Below are positions 16,706 through 25,773 of a stretch of DNA of 36,229 bases, one piece after another. Source of the DNA: an uncultured Pelagibacteraceae bacterium (GTDB taxonomy: Bacteria; Pseudomonadota; Alphaproteobacteria; Pelagibacterales; Pelagibacteraceae); contig CACMKP010000009.1 of the NCBI GenBank assembly GCA_902614355.1, forward strand, positions 1-36,229. Reading direction: 5' to 3'. The translations under genes and the position numbers were made by a program. Position 1 is the first letter of the stretch, and every line of letters begins with the position of its first letter. The notes under the pieces were generated by a model, which worked only from the letters and a program-made list of their open reading frames with translations, did not search any database and was not told the origin of the DNA.

Positions 16706-18016
16706 ATGGTTAGTGACCCTTTAAACAAAATTTTTAATAATAAAATTAAAGATAAAAATTTAAAAATAGGTGTAATTGGACTTGGTTATGTTGGACTACC
16801 TCTTCTTTACTCTTTCTCAAAGAACAAAAAATTAAAGGCTTTTGGATTTGATACTGATAAATCAAAAATAGACAAATTAAGGGCAGGCAAAAGTTATATT
16901 AATTATTTTAAAAAAAAAAATATTCTTGAAATGATTATTAATGGAGTTAATTTTTATAATGATTTTAATAAAATTAAAGATATTGATTTCATTATTGTTT
17001 GTCTTCCTACTCCTCTAAAAAAAAACAAGTCTCCTGATATGAGTTATATTGTTAATTTTATGAAAAGTAATTCTAAATATTTTAAAAAAAATCAGGCCTT
17101 ATCACTAGAAAGCACTACATATCCGGGAACCTGCAGAGAATTAATCTTACCATATTTATTAAAAAAGAAATTCAAAATTGGAAGAGATTTCTCAATAATT
17201 TATTCACCCGAAAGAGAAGATCCAGGAAACAAAAAATTTAGTTTAACCAAAATTCCAAAAGTTGTAGGTGGGCTTACAAATAATTGCCGGGAAATAGGTT
17301 CATCGATTTATTCACTTTTAAATATTAAAATTATTAAAACCCCTTCTATAGAAATTGCTGAGATGACTAAACTTCTAGAGAATATCTATAGGTCTGTAAA
17401 TATAGGAATGATAAATGAATTAAAAGTTTTATGTCAAAAAATGAATATAAATATTTTTGATGTGATTAAAGCTGCTAAAACTAAACCATTTGGTTTTCAT
17501 GCTTTCTACCCTGGTCCTGGATATGGAGGACATTGTATTCCTATTGATCCATTTCTATTAACCTGGAGAGCTAAAAAATTTAATTTTGATACAAAATTTA
17601 TAAAATTATCTGGATTAATAAATAACGGTATGCCGAATTATATTGTTAATAAAATTTTAAAATTGAAAAAAAAATTTAATATTAGAAAGATCTTAATTTT
17701 AGGAATAGCATATAAAAAAAACGTTGATGATATTAGAGAGTCACCTTCTTTTGAAATATTTGAATTATTGAAAAAAAAAAATTTTAAAGTTGATTATTTA
17801 GATCCTTATATTCCACTTATTAAAAGTAGAAAATTTAAAGGAAAAAAGAAAAGTATTTCTTTAAAATACGAATTAATCAAAAAGTATGATCTTTCGTTAA
17901 TTTTAACAGATCATGATTCTTTTAATTTTAAAAAAATTAAAAGTTTTTCTAAGGTAATTATTGACTGTCGAGGACGCTATCAACCAGATCCTATGAATAA
18001 TATATTTCAAGCATAA
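16706..18016 (+). CDS. UDP-N-acetyl-hexosamine 6-dehydrogenase (WbpA/WecC-like)
   Basis: The enzyme oxidises C6 of a UDP-HexNAc to the uronic acid in two NAD-dependent steps. The 436-residue protein has GVIGLGYVGLPL (22-33), a dinucleotide loop, CLPTPL (99-104), ESTTYPGT (135-142) and YSPEREDPG (166-174). TKLLENIYRSVNI (221-233) carries Lys223 and Asn226, and GPGYGGHCIPIDPF (270-283) carries the nucleophile Cys277. The GGHCIPIDP form separates UDP-HexNAc dehydrogenases (WbpA, TviB, WecC) from UDP-glucose dehydrogenases. It probably supplies UDP-GlcNAcA for the WbpB-like and WbpE-like enzymes encoded about 12 kb downstream. It begins 3 bases after the fusion gene. GlcNAc versus ManNAc substrate is not decided by what I can see. 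Confidence 0.88.
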   Translation: MVSDPLNKIFNNKIKDKNLKIGVIGLGYVGLPLLYSFSKNKKLKAFGFDTDKSKIDKLRAGKSYINYFKKKNILEMIINGVNFYNDFNKIKDIDFIIVCLPTPLKKNKSPDMSYIVNFMKSNSKYFKKNQALSLESTTYPGTCRELILPYLLKKKFKIGRDFSIIYSPEREDPGNKKFSLTKIPKVVGGLTNNCREIGSSIYSLLNIKIIKTPSIEIAEMTKLLENIYRSVNIGMINELKVLCQKMNINIFDVIKAAKTKPFGFHAFYPGPGYGGHCIPIDPFLLTWRAKKFNFDTKFIKLSGLINNGMPNYIVNKILKLKKKFNIRKILILGIAYKKNVDDIRESPSFEIFELLKKKNFKVDYLDPYIPLIKSRKFKGKKKSISLKYELIKKYDLSLILTDHDSFNFKKIKSFSKVIIDCRGRYQPDPMNNIFQA

Positions 18017-18070
18017 ATGATGTATATAAGTAAAAGGATAATTATATTATATAAAATATAAAATTAATTT

Positions 18071-19246
18071 ATGAAAATAATAATCGCAGGCGGTGATGGA
18101 TTTTGTGGATGGCCAACATCTTTGCATCTTTCTAGCAAGGGTCATGAAATTATCATAGTTGACAACTTGTCTAGAAGAAAAATAGATTTAGAGTTAGAGG
18201 TTAATTCTTTAACACCAATTAGCTCAATAAATAAAAGGATTTCAAAATGGTTTCAACTAACTGGCAACAAGATAAAATTTTTTAATATAGATTTATCAAA
18301 AAATTATCAGAGACTTCTTAATTTGATAAATCAAGAGCAACCAGATACTATAGTACATTTTGCAGAACAAAGAGCCGCTCCATATTCAATGAAAAATTCA
18401 AAAACAAAAATATATACTGTGAACAATAATATTAATTCTACTAATAATATATTGTGTGCAATTGTTGAAAGTCAATTAGATATTCATTTGGTTCATTTAG
18501 GAACCATGGGTGTTTACGGATACAGCACAGCAGATTTATCAATACCCGAGGGTTATATTGATGTTGAAATTAAAAATGACAAAAATGAAAATGTCAGAAA
18601 AAATATTTTATATCCTTCAGATCCTGGTAGCATTTATCATTTAACAAAAACTCAAGATGCATTACTTTTTGCTTATTACAACAAAAATGACAAGCTTAAG
18701 ATAACAGATTTACATCAAGGAATTGTTTGGGGGACAGCCACAGATGAAACAAATTTAGATGAAGAGTTAATCAATAGATTCGATTATGATGGAGATTATG
18801 GCACTGTATTAAATAGATTTTTAATGCAATCTGCTCTTAATTATCCCTTAACTGTTCATGGAACCGGTGGACAAACAAGGGCATTTATAAATATTAAGGA
18901 TAGCGTAAAGTGTTTAGACTTAGCTATTAAAAACCCTCCTAAAAAAAATGATAAAGTAAAAATATTTAATCAGATGACTGAAACTCATAAAGTGTTAGAT
19001 TTAGCTAAAATCGTATCTGAATTAACTGGATCAAAAATTCAGCACTTGCCTAACCCGAGAAATGAAGATCAGGAAAATGAACTTAGAGTTAAAAATAAAA
19101 ACTTTATAGAATTGGGTTTAAATCCCATAACTTTAAAAAAAGGGCTTCTAAATGAAATATCTGGAATTGCTAAAAAATATATTAATAGATGTGATCCAGA
19201 AAAAATTCCTTGTAATTCATTTTGGACTTTAAAAAAAAATATATGA
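18071..19246 (+). CDS. sqdB: UDP-sulfoquinovose synthase-like SDR enzyme (SQD1/SqdB type)
   Basis: SQD1 makes UDP-sulfoquinovose from UDP-glucose and sulfite with bound NAD. This 391-residue protein has the family's near-invariant start, GGDGFCGWPTSLHLS (7-21), followed by VDNLSRRKID (30-39) and SLTPI (46-50). The catalytic residues are in place: Thr145 in LGTMGVYG, and Tyr189 and Lys193 in YHLTKTQD. HQGIVWGT and PLTVHGTGGQTRAFINI are further diagnostic segments. The product could feed the sulfolipid SQDG or a sulfonated sugar in the surface glycan. No SqdX/SQD2-type sulfolipid glycosyltransferase is beside it, which leans toward glycan use, as inference. A 54-base gap precedes it, and the next gene overlaps by ATGA. 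Confidence 0.88.
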   Translation: MKIIIAGGDGFCGWPTSLHLSSKGHEIIIVDNLSRRKIDLELEVNSLTPISSINKRISKWFQLTGNKIKFFNIDLSKNYQRLLNLINQEQPDTIVHFAEQRAAPYSMKNSKTKIYTVNNNINSTNNILCAIVESQLDIHLVHLGTMGVYGYSTADLSIPEGYIDVEIKNDKNENVRKNILYPSDPGSIYHLTKTQDALLFAYYNKNDKLKITDLHQGIVWGTATDETNLDEELINRFDYDGDYGTVLNRFLMQSALNYPLTVHGTGGQTRAFINIKDSVKCLDLAIKNPPKKNDKVKIFNQMTETHKVLDLAKIVSELTGSKIQHLPNPRNEDQENELRVKNKNFIELGLNPITLKKGLLNEISGIAKKYINRCDPEKIPCNSFWTLKKNI

Positions 19247-20175
19247 TAAAAAAAACTATCATTATAACTGGTGGCCTCGGTTTTATCGGAACAAATTTGG
19301 TAAAAAAATTAGAAAAAAAATATAAACTTATTATAATCGATAATTTGTGTACTAATAAAAAAAAATATTGCCAATTTTCTAAAAATAATTTTTTAATAAA
19401 AAAAGACATAAATAAAAAAATTAAATTACCTAATAGAGATATATATGCACTTATCCATTTAGCTGCCAAAGGTTCAGTAATCGATTCAATACAAAATCCA
19501 AGTGAAAATTTTTTAGCTAATACTATGGGTACTTTTAAAGTTTTAGAAATTTGCAAAGATTATAATATTAAAAAAGTTATAATAGCATCAACTGGCGGGG
19601 CAATAATGGGAAATCAAAATCCCCCTGTTGATGAGAATAGTCTTCCAAAACCAATATCACCTTACGGTGCGAGTAAATTGTCAGCAGAAGCTTATTGCTC
19701 TGCTTATGCATATTCTTATGGCATCTCAATTACTGCCCTAAGATTTTCAAATATATTAGGTCCGTATAGTTGGCATAAAAAAGGTGTAATTACAAAATAT
19801 TTTAAATCTATACTAGATAAAAAACCTTTAGTTATTTACGGAGATGGAGATTCAACTAGAGATTATCTATATGTAGAGGACCTTTGTGATGGTATTTTAA
19901 AAACCTTGAAAAAAAAATTAGTAGGATTTGAAGTTTTACATCTCTCGAGTGGTAAAGAGACCTCTATTAATAATTTAATAAAAAAAATTTTTAAAATTAC
20001 CAATACATTGAACTTAAAAGTTATAAAAAAAAAAGCAAGAAATGGAGAAGTGAATAGAAATTTTAGTTTAAATATCAAAGCTAGAAAAAAAATCAATTTT
20101 AAACCAAGATATTCTCTAGACAAAGCACTGATTGAAACCTGGAAATGGTTCAAAGACTTCTCAATTAATGCATAA
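19243..20175 (+). CDS. NAD-dependent sugar epimerase/dehydratase (GalE-like)
   Basis: This extended SDR protein has IIITGGLGFIGTNLV (6-20) for NAD binding, HLAAKGSVIDSI (72-83), ASTGGAIMG (115-123) as the catalytic Ser/Thr strand and PYGASK (140-145) with Tyr141/Lys145. LRFSNILGPYS and GDGDSTRDYLYVEDL complete the UDP-sugar epimerase pattern. I chose the ATG at 19243 because it forms an ATGA overlap with the SQD1 stop and places the usual number of residues before the first strand. A TTG 21 bases upstream would add seven residues that match nothing. The product is 310 residues. The STGGA form, rather than SSSSVYG, is also seen in GalE-like and nucleoside-sugar epimerases. The exact substrate is not determinable. 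It overlaps the flippase start by 8 bases. Confidence 0.8.
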   Translation: MIKKTIIITGGLGFIGTNLVKKLEKKYKLIIIDNLCTNKKKYCQFSKNNFLIKKDINKKIKLPNRDIYALIHLAAKGSVIDSIQNPSENFLANTMGTFKVLEICKDYNIKKVIIASTGGAIMGNQNPPVDENSLPKPISPYGASKLSAEAYCSAYAYSYGISITALRFSNILGPYSWHKKGVITKYFKSILDKKPLVIYGDGDSTRDYLYVEDLCDGILKTLKKKLVGFEVLHLSSGKETSINNLIKKIFKITNTLNLKVIKKKARNGEVNRNFSLNIKARKKINFKPRYSLDKALIETWKWFKDFSINA

Positions 20176-21400
20176 TTCACTAAAAGATAATCTTAAATTT
20201 AATAGTAATTTTTTAATTTTTTTTTCTTTAATTTCAATCTCGTTTGGTTTTAATTATCTTAATTACGTAGTACTCAGTAATTTTTTACCACAGCCTAACT
20301 TTGGAATTTTTTATACATCGATAGTTCTGTTAAATATTTTGATAACACCTTGTGTAGTATTCAACTTTTATATTTCTAAAATAATTGTAAATAATAAAGA
20401 AGATAAAAAAAAAATAAACATTCAAGAAAACTTTTCAAACTTAGTCACTCTATCATTTTGTTATTTTTTTATTCTACAATTTTTATTTTATTTTCTAAGT
20501 ATTTATATTAATATAAATTATCAATTGTATTTTGTTGTTTCATTAATTACTTTATTACAGTGTTACATTGAGTATTTAAGATTAATACTTGATACAGGTA
20601 AACATTATATAAAATCTTCAACTTATACTTTTTTCTTTAATCTTTTTAAATTGATTTTTTGTTCAGCATTAGTATTTATAAATGTTAAAGTTTCTATTAT
20701 TTTATTAGGATTTTTATTTTCACAAGTTTTAATTATCTCACATTTTTATAATCAAAGTTATTTAAGATTTAGTTTAAGAGCTTTAAATTTGAGGGAGATT
20801 TTAAATTTTGACTTTTTCATCTATTTTATATTTTTCATATTTATGGTTTGTTTTGCATATGCTGATGTTATTTTATCGTATTTTCTTCTTTCAAACTTGA
20901 ATGATTTTTCAAACTATTCATCCTCAAATGTTTTACCTAAATCCATATTAATGTTTTCACTTCCATTTTTAAAAGCAATTTATCCAAATTTACATAATCA
21001 AATTATTGCGCTAAAAGAAGTTTTTTTACTGTTTTATTCAATAATATTGATTTCATTTTTAATTTTGTTAGTTGTGTACTTATCATATTTTTACTTCCCA
21101 TCAATCTTACAGATTAAAAATGTAGATCCATTTATTTTACTTTACTCTTGTTGTTCAACATTTTGCGCAATTATGACTATTTTTTTTATTTTATATAATT
21201 TAGCAAATAGAAATTATAAAACTATTTTTATAGGTTTTATCTTATGTTTTTTTTTTATGATTAATTCTTTTTTAAATACCAAAACTTATATTCACGAATT
21301 TACAAATTCAGTTTTATACTTTTATGCCTTTAGTTTTGGAGTTTTTTTTATATTAAGTATAATAAAACTTAATAATTTTTATAAAAAAAAATGTCGTTAG
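20168..21400 (+). CDS. Wzx-type oligosaccharide flippase / O-unit transporter, first copy
   Basis: The 410-residue protein is almost entirely hydrophobic, with about 11-12 predicted membrane segments separated by short polar loops, the topology of the polysaccharide transporter (MOP/Wzx) superfamily. The opening, with an alpha-helical segment and then FLPQPNFGIFYTSIVLLN (about 48-65 from this start), matches the flippase pattern in which a short loop with a Phe-Gly-xxx motif follows the first helix. It would move undecaprenyl-linked repeat units across the inner membrane. I chose ATG at 20168, which overlaps the epimerase stop by 8 bases; a TTG 36 bases upstream is possible but adds a polar run. 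The Wzx assignment rests on topology and context, because sequence conservation in this family is weak. Confidence 0.65.
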   Translation: MHNSLKDNLKFNSNFLIFFSLISISFGFNYLNYVVLSNFLPQPNFGIFYTSIVLLNILITPCVVFNFYISKIIVNNKEDKKKINIQENFSNLVTLSFCYFFILQFLFYFLSIYININYQLYFVVSLITLLQCYIEYLRLILDTGKHYIKSSTYTFFFNLFKLIFCSALVFINVKVSIILLGFLFSQVLIISHFYNQSYLRFSLRALNLREILNFDFFIYFIFFIFMVCFAYADVILSYFLLSNLNDFSNYSSSNVLPKSILMFSLPFLKAIYPNLHNQIIALKEVFLLFYSIILISFLILLVVYLSYFYFPSILQIKNVDPFILLYSCCSTFCAIMTIFFILYNLANRNYKTIFIGFILCFFFMINSFLNTKTYIHEFTNSVLYFYAFSFGVFFILSIIKLNNFYKKKCR

Positions 21401-22155
21401 ATATAGTTATACCGATTTATAATGAGTCAAAAATTTTAGAAAAAAGTATTATTCATATTCATAAAAAAATTAAAAAAATAATTCCAAATAAAAGATTTAA
21501 CTTTATCTTAGTTGAAAATGGAAGTACCGATGAAAGTTTAAGACAAATATACAGACTAAAAAAAAAATTTAAGAATATTAGTGTATATAGAAGAAAAAAA
21601 TCTAACTATGGAGCTTCACTGAAGCAAGGGTGTATTAAAGCTAAAAATGACTTTATATTGATAATGAATATTGACCATTTATGGGATGATCATTTTTTTA
21701 AATGGAGCTGGAAGTATAGAATAAATTTTGATGTAATAATTGGTTCAAAAAGGTCGGACCCTTTTTTAAATAAACAATCTAAATATAGAAAAATTCTAAG
21801 TGGTTTATTAAATTTTATTTTAAGTTTTTTTTTAAATAGTGTGTTTGCAGATACACATGGGATGAAAATGATAAATAGGAAAAAAACCTTAAAACAAATA
21901 AAACTTTGTCAATTATCCAGAGGTCAATTTGATACAGAGTTGATGCTTAGACTTGCAAGGAATCAATATAAAATCGCCGAAATTCCAATACCATATATAG
22001 AGAAAAGAAATCCAAGAAATTTTATGTTAAGAAAAATTTTACAAAATATCTTTGATATTATCAGATTAATTAAAATTTTAAAAAAAATTAAAGTTACTAA
22101 ATCGATTAATTATAGACGATATAATCGACATGATGTTTTAAATCTATATGTCTAA
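21391..22155 (+). CDS. Glycosyltransferase family 2 (DPM1/undecaprenyl-phosphate glycosyltransferase-like)
   Basis: The 254-residue GT-A protein begins with LDIVIPIYNES (3-13), then LVENGSTDES (40-49) and SNYGASLKQGC (71-81), the set typical of dolichol- or polyprenyl-phosphate sugar transferases. The usual DxD is replaced by NIDHLWDD (93-100). ADTHGMKMINRK and RGQFDTELMLRL follow, the latter like the acceptor-side motif of the family, and IPIPYIEKR matches the conserved late strand. It probably charges a lipid carrier or extends a lipid-linked glycan at the cytoplasmic face of the membrane. There is no clear C-terminal membrane anchor. It overlaps the flippase gene by 10 bases and the DUF6044-like membrane gene by 8 bases, a pairing that fits a lipid-phosphate sugar donor and its membrane user. 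Confidence 0.8.
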   Translation: MSLDIVIPIYNESKILEKSIIHIHKKIKKIIPNKRFNFILVENGSTDESLRQIYRLKKKFKNISVYRRKKSNYGASLKQGCIKAKNDFILIMNIDHLWDDHFFKWSWKYRINFDVIIGSKRSDPFLNKQSKYRKILSGLLNFILSFFLNSVFADTHGMKMINRKKTLKQIKLCQLSRGQFDTELMLRLARNQYKIAEIPIPYIEKRNPRNFMLRKILQNIFDIIRLIKILKKIKVTKSINYRRYNRHDVLNLYV

Positions 22156-24109
22156 ACAAAGTAATAATCTAGTTAATATTGGTTTATTAATATTATTCTT
22201 ATTTTTTTTTATTAAATATTTTAATTATAGTAAATCAACTGTAGATGCATTTGACAATCTTGATGGCACATTTGTTAATTGGTCTCTACTTTCTAATACC
22301 TATATAGAATATTTCAATCCAACCTTTGTAATTAAACAAATCGGTGAAGGTATAATGATTGGAAATATATTTCCAAGTATAAGTATAGGTGAACTATCGT
22401 TTAAGATTTTGCATCCTTATAAAGCATATATCTTAAATGAAATATTTGCCAGAGTGATTGCATTTATTGGTTTTTTTTTATTAATAAATAATCATTTTAA
22501 ATTCAAAAACTATAATTTATATATATCTTTTTCTGTTTCGATTGCTTTTTCATTATTGCCATTTAATCCTTCACCTTTTTTAACAGTTGCCGGCCAACCG
22601 TTATTATTATATTCGATATTAAACTTCTATAAGCAAAAACAAAATAAATTTGATTGGATGATATGTTTGATATTTCCATTCTATTCAAGTTTAGTACTAG
22701 GTGGTTTTGCCATTTTATCTGCAATTTTTTTTATTTTAATTTTCCAAATATATAAAAATAAATTTTTAAATTCTAATCTACTATCTTTATTAATTTTGAT
22801 GAGTGTTTTGTATTTATTATCAATTTATAAAGGTCTTTACCTTGTTTTTCTTGAGCCAGATTTCCAATCAATACGTTCCGAATTTATTAACAATGTTTAT
22901 AATTTGTATAATAGTATATTAAGTTCCCTAAATAATTCTTTAGGAATTTTTTTGTTTGGACATGAGCATGCTCCAAGCATGCACACTTATATAATACTAT
23001 CTAGTTTAATTTTTTCAATTTTTTTGATTAAAAAAAAAAAAAATATATAAGATAAAATATTTTATAATTTAATATTACTAAATTTTATTATTTCCATTTT
23101 ATATGGGATACTTGCATATAGTGGTATAACTAGCATTGTTTTTAAAAATTTCGGTTTTTTAAAAACTATAAAATTTCAAAGAATACACTGGTTACAACCA
23201 ATTATATGGTATCTTCTGTTTTATTTATCTTTAACAAAAATAAACACCATAAAAAATTTAAATAATAAAAAGATAGTATTTAATAAATTTATATATTTTG
23301 TCATATTTATTTTTATAGTAATTTTATTTTTAAAATTATTTTACTTACCAATTATAGAAAAAAACTATATTTTAAGTTATCCTTTTATCATTACTAAAAT
23401 TGAGAATCTGGCGAATATTACCTTATGTTCTTTATCATTTTTTATTTTGATAGGCTTCATTTACAGAAAAAATCAATTTTTTCTCAAAACTATTAAATAT
23501 AATCACGCTATAGTTTTTTTTCTAATTTTTTTTCAGAGTTTGTACAATTTGAATTTTTTTAAAATGAATAAAATTTTGACTTTTGATTACAGATATAGTT
23601 GGCATCATAATGGAATTGATACTACTACTTTTGATCAGTATTTTAATATAGACTTATTTAAGGAAATAAAAGAATATATAAATAAAGATCAATCGGAATA
23701 TAAAGTTGGCAGTGTAGGCATTTCTCCATCTATCCCATTATTCAATGGTTTTAATGTTGTCGATTTTTATTTATCCTCCTATGATATAAAATACAAAAAA
23801 AAATTCAGAAAAGTAATTGAAAAAGAGTTAGAAAAAGATTCAATTATTAGACATTATTATGATAATTCTGGAAAAAGAAATTATATTTATTCCTCGGAAC
23901 TGGGTAAAAATTTTATACATTTCAAGAAAAGTGTACCTAAAAAAATAAATTTAGACCTTAATTATACAGCATTAAAGAATCTTGGATGTAAATATATATT
24001 TTCTATTACAATAATAAAAAATCAAAATGATAAAATAAAATTACTCAAAAGATTTAATAATATTAAATATCCTCATTTAAACGATATTTACTTATATAAA
24101 TTGATTTAA
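22148..24109 (+). pseudogene. DUF6044/YkoS-like polytopic membrane protein interrupted by one in-frame stop
   Basis: Bases 22148-23050 encode 300 residues with about 7 membrane segments, beginning with the pattern of the DUF6044 (B. subtilis YkoS-like) family, including FDNLDGTFVNW. A TAA at 23048-23050 ends that frame just after a run of 14 A (23030-23043). The same frame then stays open to 24109, and its product carries the rest of the family: FQRIHWLQPIIWYLLFY, VGSVGISPSIPLFNGF, KYKKKFRKVIEKELEKD and LKNLGCKYIF. So this is one gene of about 653 codons broken by a single stop, either a real pseudogene or a sequence error. Restart at TTG 23447 could give a C-terminal soluble piece. Shifting by one base at the A-run does not bypass the stop cleanly. 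Function of the family is unknown; it resembles lipid-linked-sugar glycosyltransferases in topology. Confidence 0.75.
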
Positions 24110-24114
24110 AATTT

Positions 24115-25740
24115 ATGATACTGAAAAAAAAATTTTTCCAAAAAAAAAAACTAGACCAAATTGAGAATTATTTGGAAAATAATAAGAAAAAAAAATATCC
24201 TAAATTTACAAAATTTTACAATTTAAAATATAAAAGATTAAGAAAGGAAATAATAAAAGAATACACAAAAAAATTAAATTTAGTACACTGTAAAAATTAC
24301 AAACCTGTTGAATGGCAAGTTTTAATTGGCCCATGGTTAGATAAATCACTTTCTATTTATTTGTTTTATAGTTATTTTTTCAAAGGAAACAAATTTAAAT
24401 TGTTTTTTAAAAATTATAAGAAAAAATATAAAAATAAAATTCCTGAAGATTATAATGAGTTTTTAAAACTTGTTAATCAAAAAGAGTTTTACCCATACTT
24501 TATAGCATGTATGAAATTTGACTTTACAGATATAGAGGACGTTAATGAAATTGAATTAAGAACAAAATTAAATTGGAAGATGTATTTTCTTAAATTTGTG
24601 AATTTTTTTCATAAAAAAAAGGTTTATTTATCCAATTCAAGGTTTGGTAATAAAAATCTTTTAAAAATATTTTTATATTCATTTTTTAAAATTATTCCTA
24701 TACCAAATCTACATAATAATTTATCAATCAGATATTTAAGTGAAAAATCTACGCTCAGAGAAAAATTTTGTTTAAGTTTTGAAAAAAAAAATAAAAATTA
24801 TAATATTTTAAAAGTTTTGAATAATATACTTCCAAAATCTTACTTAGAATACTTTAAAAATCTAAATTCTCTAGGTTCCTCAATTATAAAAATGCCAAAA
24901 AAAATTTATACTGACACCACATACATTGATGATGAATTATTAAAAATTCAAATTGCAGATTGGAAAAATAAAGGATTTAAAAATTTAATTTTAGCTCAAC
25001 ATGGAGGAAACTACAAAATTTATAACAAAAACTATTTAGGTAGTCATGAACATGATATTTCTGATACTTATATAGATTGGTCTAATAAAAATAAAAAAGG
25101 ATTAAAAAATTTAACTTCTATTAGATTAAATTTTTTTTTAGAAAAAAACAAAAAATATTCGGATATTAAGAAAAAATATTCAATATGTTTTGTACTTAGG
25201 CCTTTAAGAAAAACAAATTTCCAATCTGTATTTTTTGAGTCATATTTATACAAACAAGATATTCGACAAATTTCACAATTTTTAAATAGTTTAGGCACCA
25301 ATTATGTAGTAAAATATTACCCTGAATTAAGATATCCTGACCAGCTTACAATTGAAGAAATTAGTAAAGAGTTAAAAATTCCATTTGAAAAGCTAAAAAC
25401 TAGCAATGATTTTATATTCAAATCAAATATAATTATTTTTAATTATATCAGCACTATGTTGTTTGAAATATTAGCCTTTAATATCCCTTTTCTATTAATA
25501 ATTGATGATAAAAATCATTGTCTATCAAATTATGGTAAAAATTTTGTTAAAGATTTAAAAAAAGTTAATTTATTTCACTCAAATTATCAAAGTGCTCTTA
25601 AATTTTTACACAATAGAAAGAATTTATCTAGTTGGTGGTTAGATGATAAAATACAAAGTGAAATTAAACTTTTAAAAAAAAAATATGGAAATACTAATAA
25701 CAATTATGTTAATGATTGGTATAAATATTTTATAAAATAA
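24115..25740 (+). CDS. LIC12162-family putative transferase
   Basis: The 541-residue protein matches the putative transferase family first named for Leptospira LIC12162, found in O-antigen and surface glycan clusters. WQVLIGPWLDKSL (67-79), LAQHGGNYKIY (293-303) and HEHDISDTYIDW (311-322) are its hallmark segments. The later part, with FVLRPLRK, YYPELRYPD and NYISTMLFEILAFNIPFLLI, looks like the second domain of a GT-B fold. It probably acts as a glycosyl- or glycerophosphate-type transferase in the cytoplasm; the donor and acceptor are not known. It begins 5 bases after the DUF6044-like frame. The N-terminal 50 residues are nearly all lysine, asparagine and isoleucine and are probably not part of the core. 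Confidence 0.75.
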   Translation: MILKKKFFQKKKLDQIENYLENNKKKKYPKFTKFYNLKYKRLRKEIIKEYTKKLNLVHCKNYKPVEWQVLIGPWLDKSLSIYLFYSYFFKGNKFKLFFKNYKKKYKNKIPEDYNEFLKLVNQKEFYPYFIACMKFDFTDIEDVNEIELRTKLNWKMYFLKFVNFFHKKKVYLSNSRFGNKNLLKIFLYSFFKIIPIPNLHNNLSIRYLSEKSTLREKFCLSFEKKNKNYNILKVLNNILPKSYLEYFKNLNSLGSSIIKMPKKIYTDTTYIDDELLKIQIADWKNKGFKNLILAQHGGNYKIYNKNYLGSHEHDISDTYIDWSNKNKKGLKNLTSIRLNFFLEKNKKYSDIKKKYSICFVLRPLRKTNFQSVFFESYLYKQDIRQISQFLNSLGTNYVVKYYPELRYPDQLTIEEISKELKIPFEKLKTSNDFIFKSNIIIFNYISTMLFEILAFNIPFLLIIDDKNHCLSNYGKNFVKDLKKVNLFHSNYQSALKFLHNRKNLSSWWLDDKIQSEIKLLKKKYGNTNNNYVNDWYKYFIK

Positions 25741-25773
25741 TTATATTAAATTAAAAAAAAATCTAAAAAAAAA

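Noticed and set aside
19222..19242. Upstream TTG start for the epimerase after sqdB
   Set aside because: The ATG at 19243 makes an ATGA overlap and fits the usual length before the NAD-binding strand.
20132..20167. Upstream TTG start for the first Wzx-like gene
   Set aside because: It would add 12 polar residues inside the epimerase gene; ATG 20168 gives the normal flippase N-terminus.
23030..23050. Programmed slippage at the 14-A run rescuing the DUF6044-like gene
   Set aside because: Adding or removing one A leads to another stop within a few codons, and the downstream frame equals the upstream frame, so slippage is not needed or helpful.
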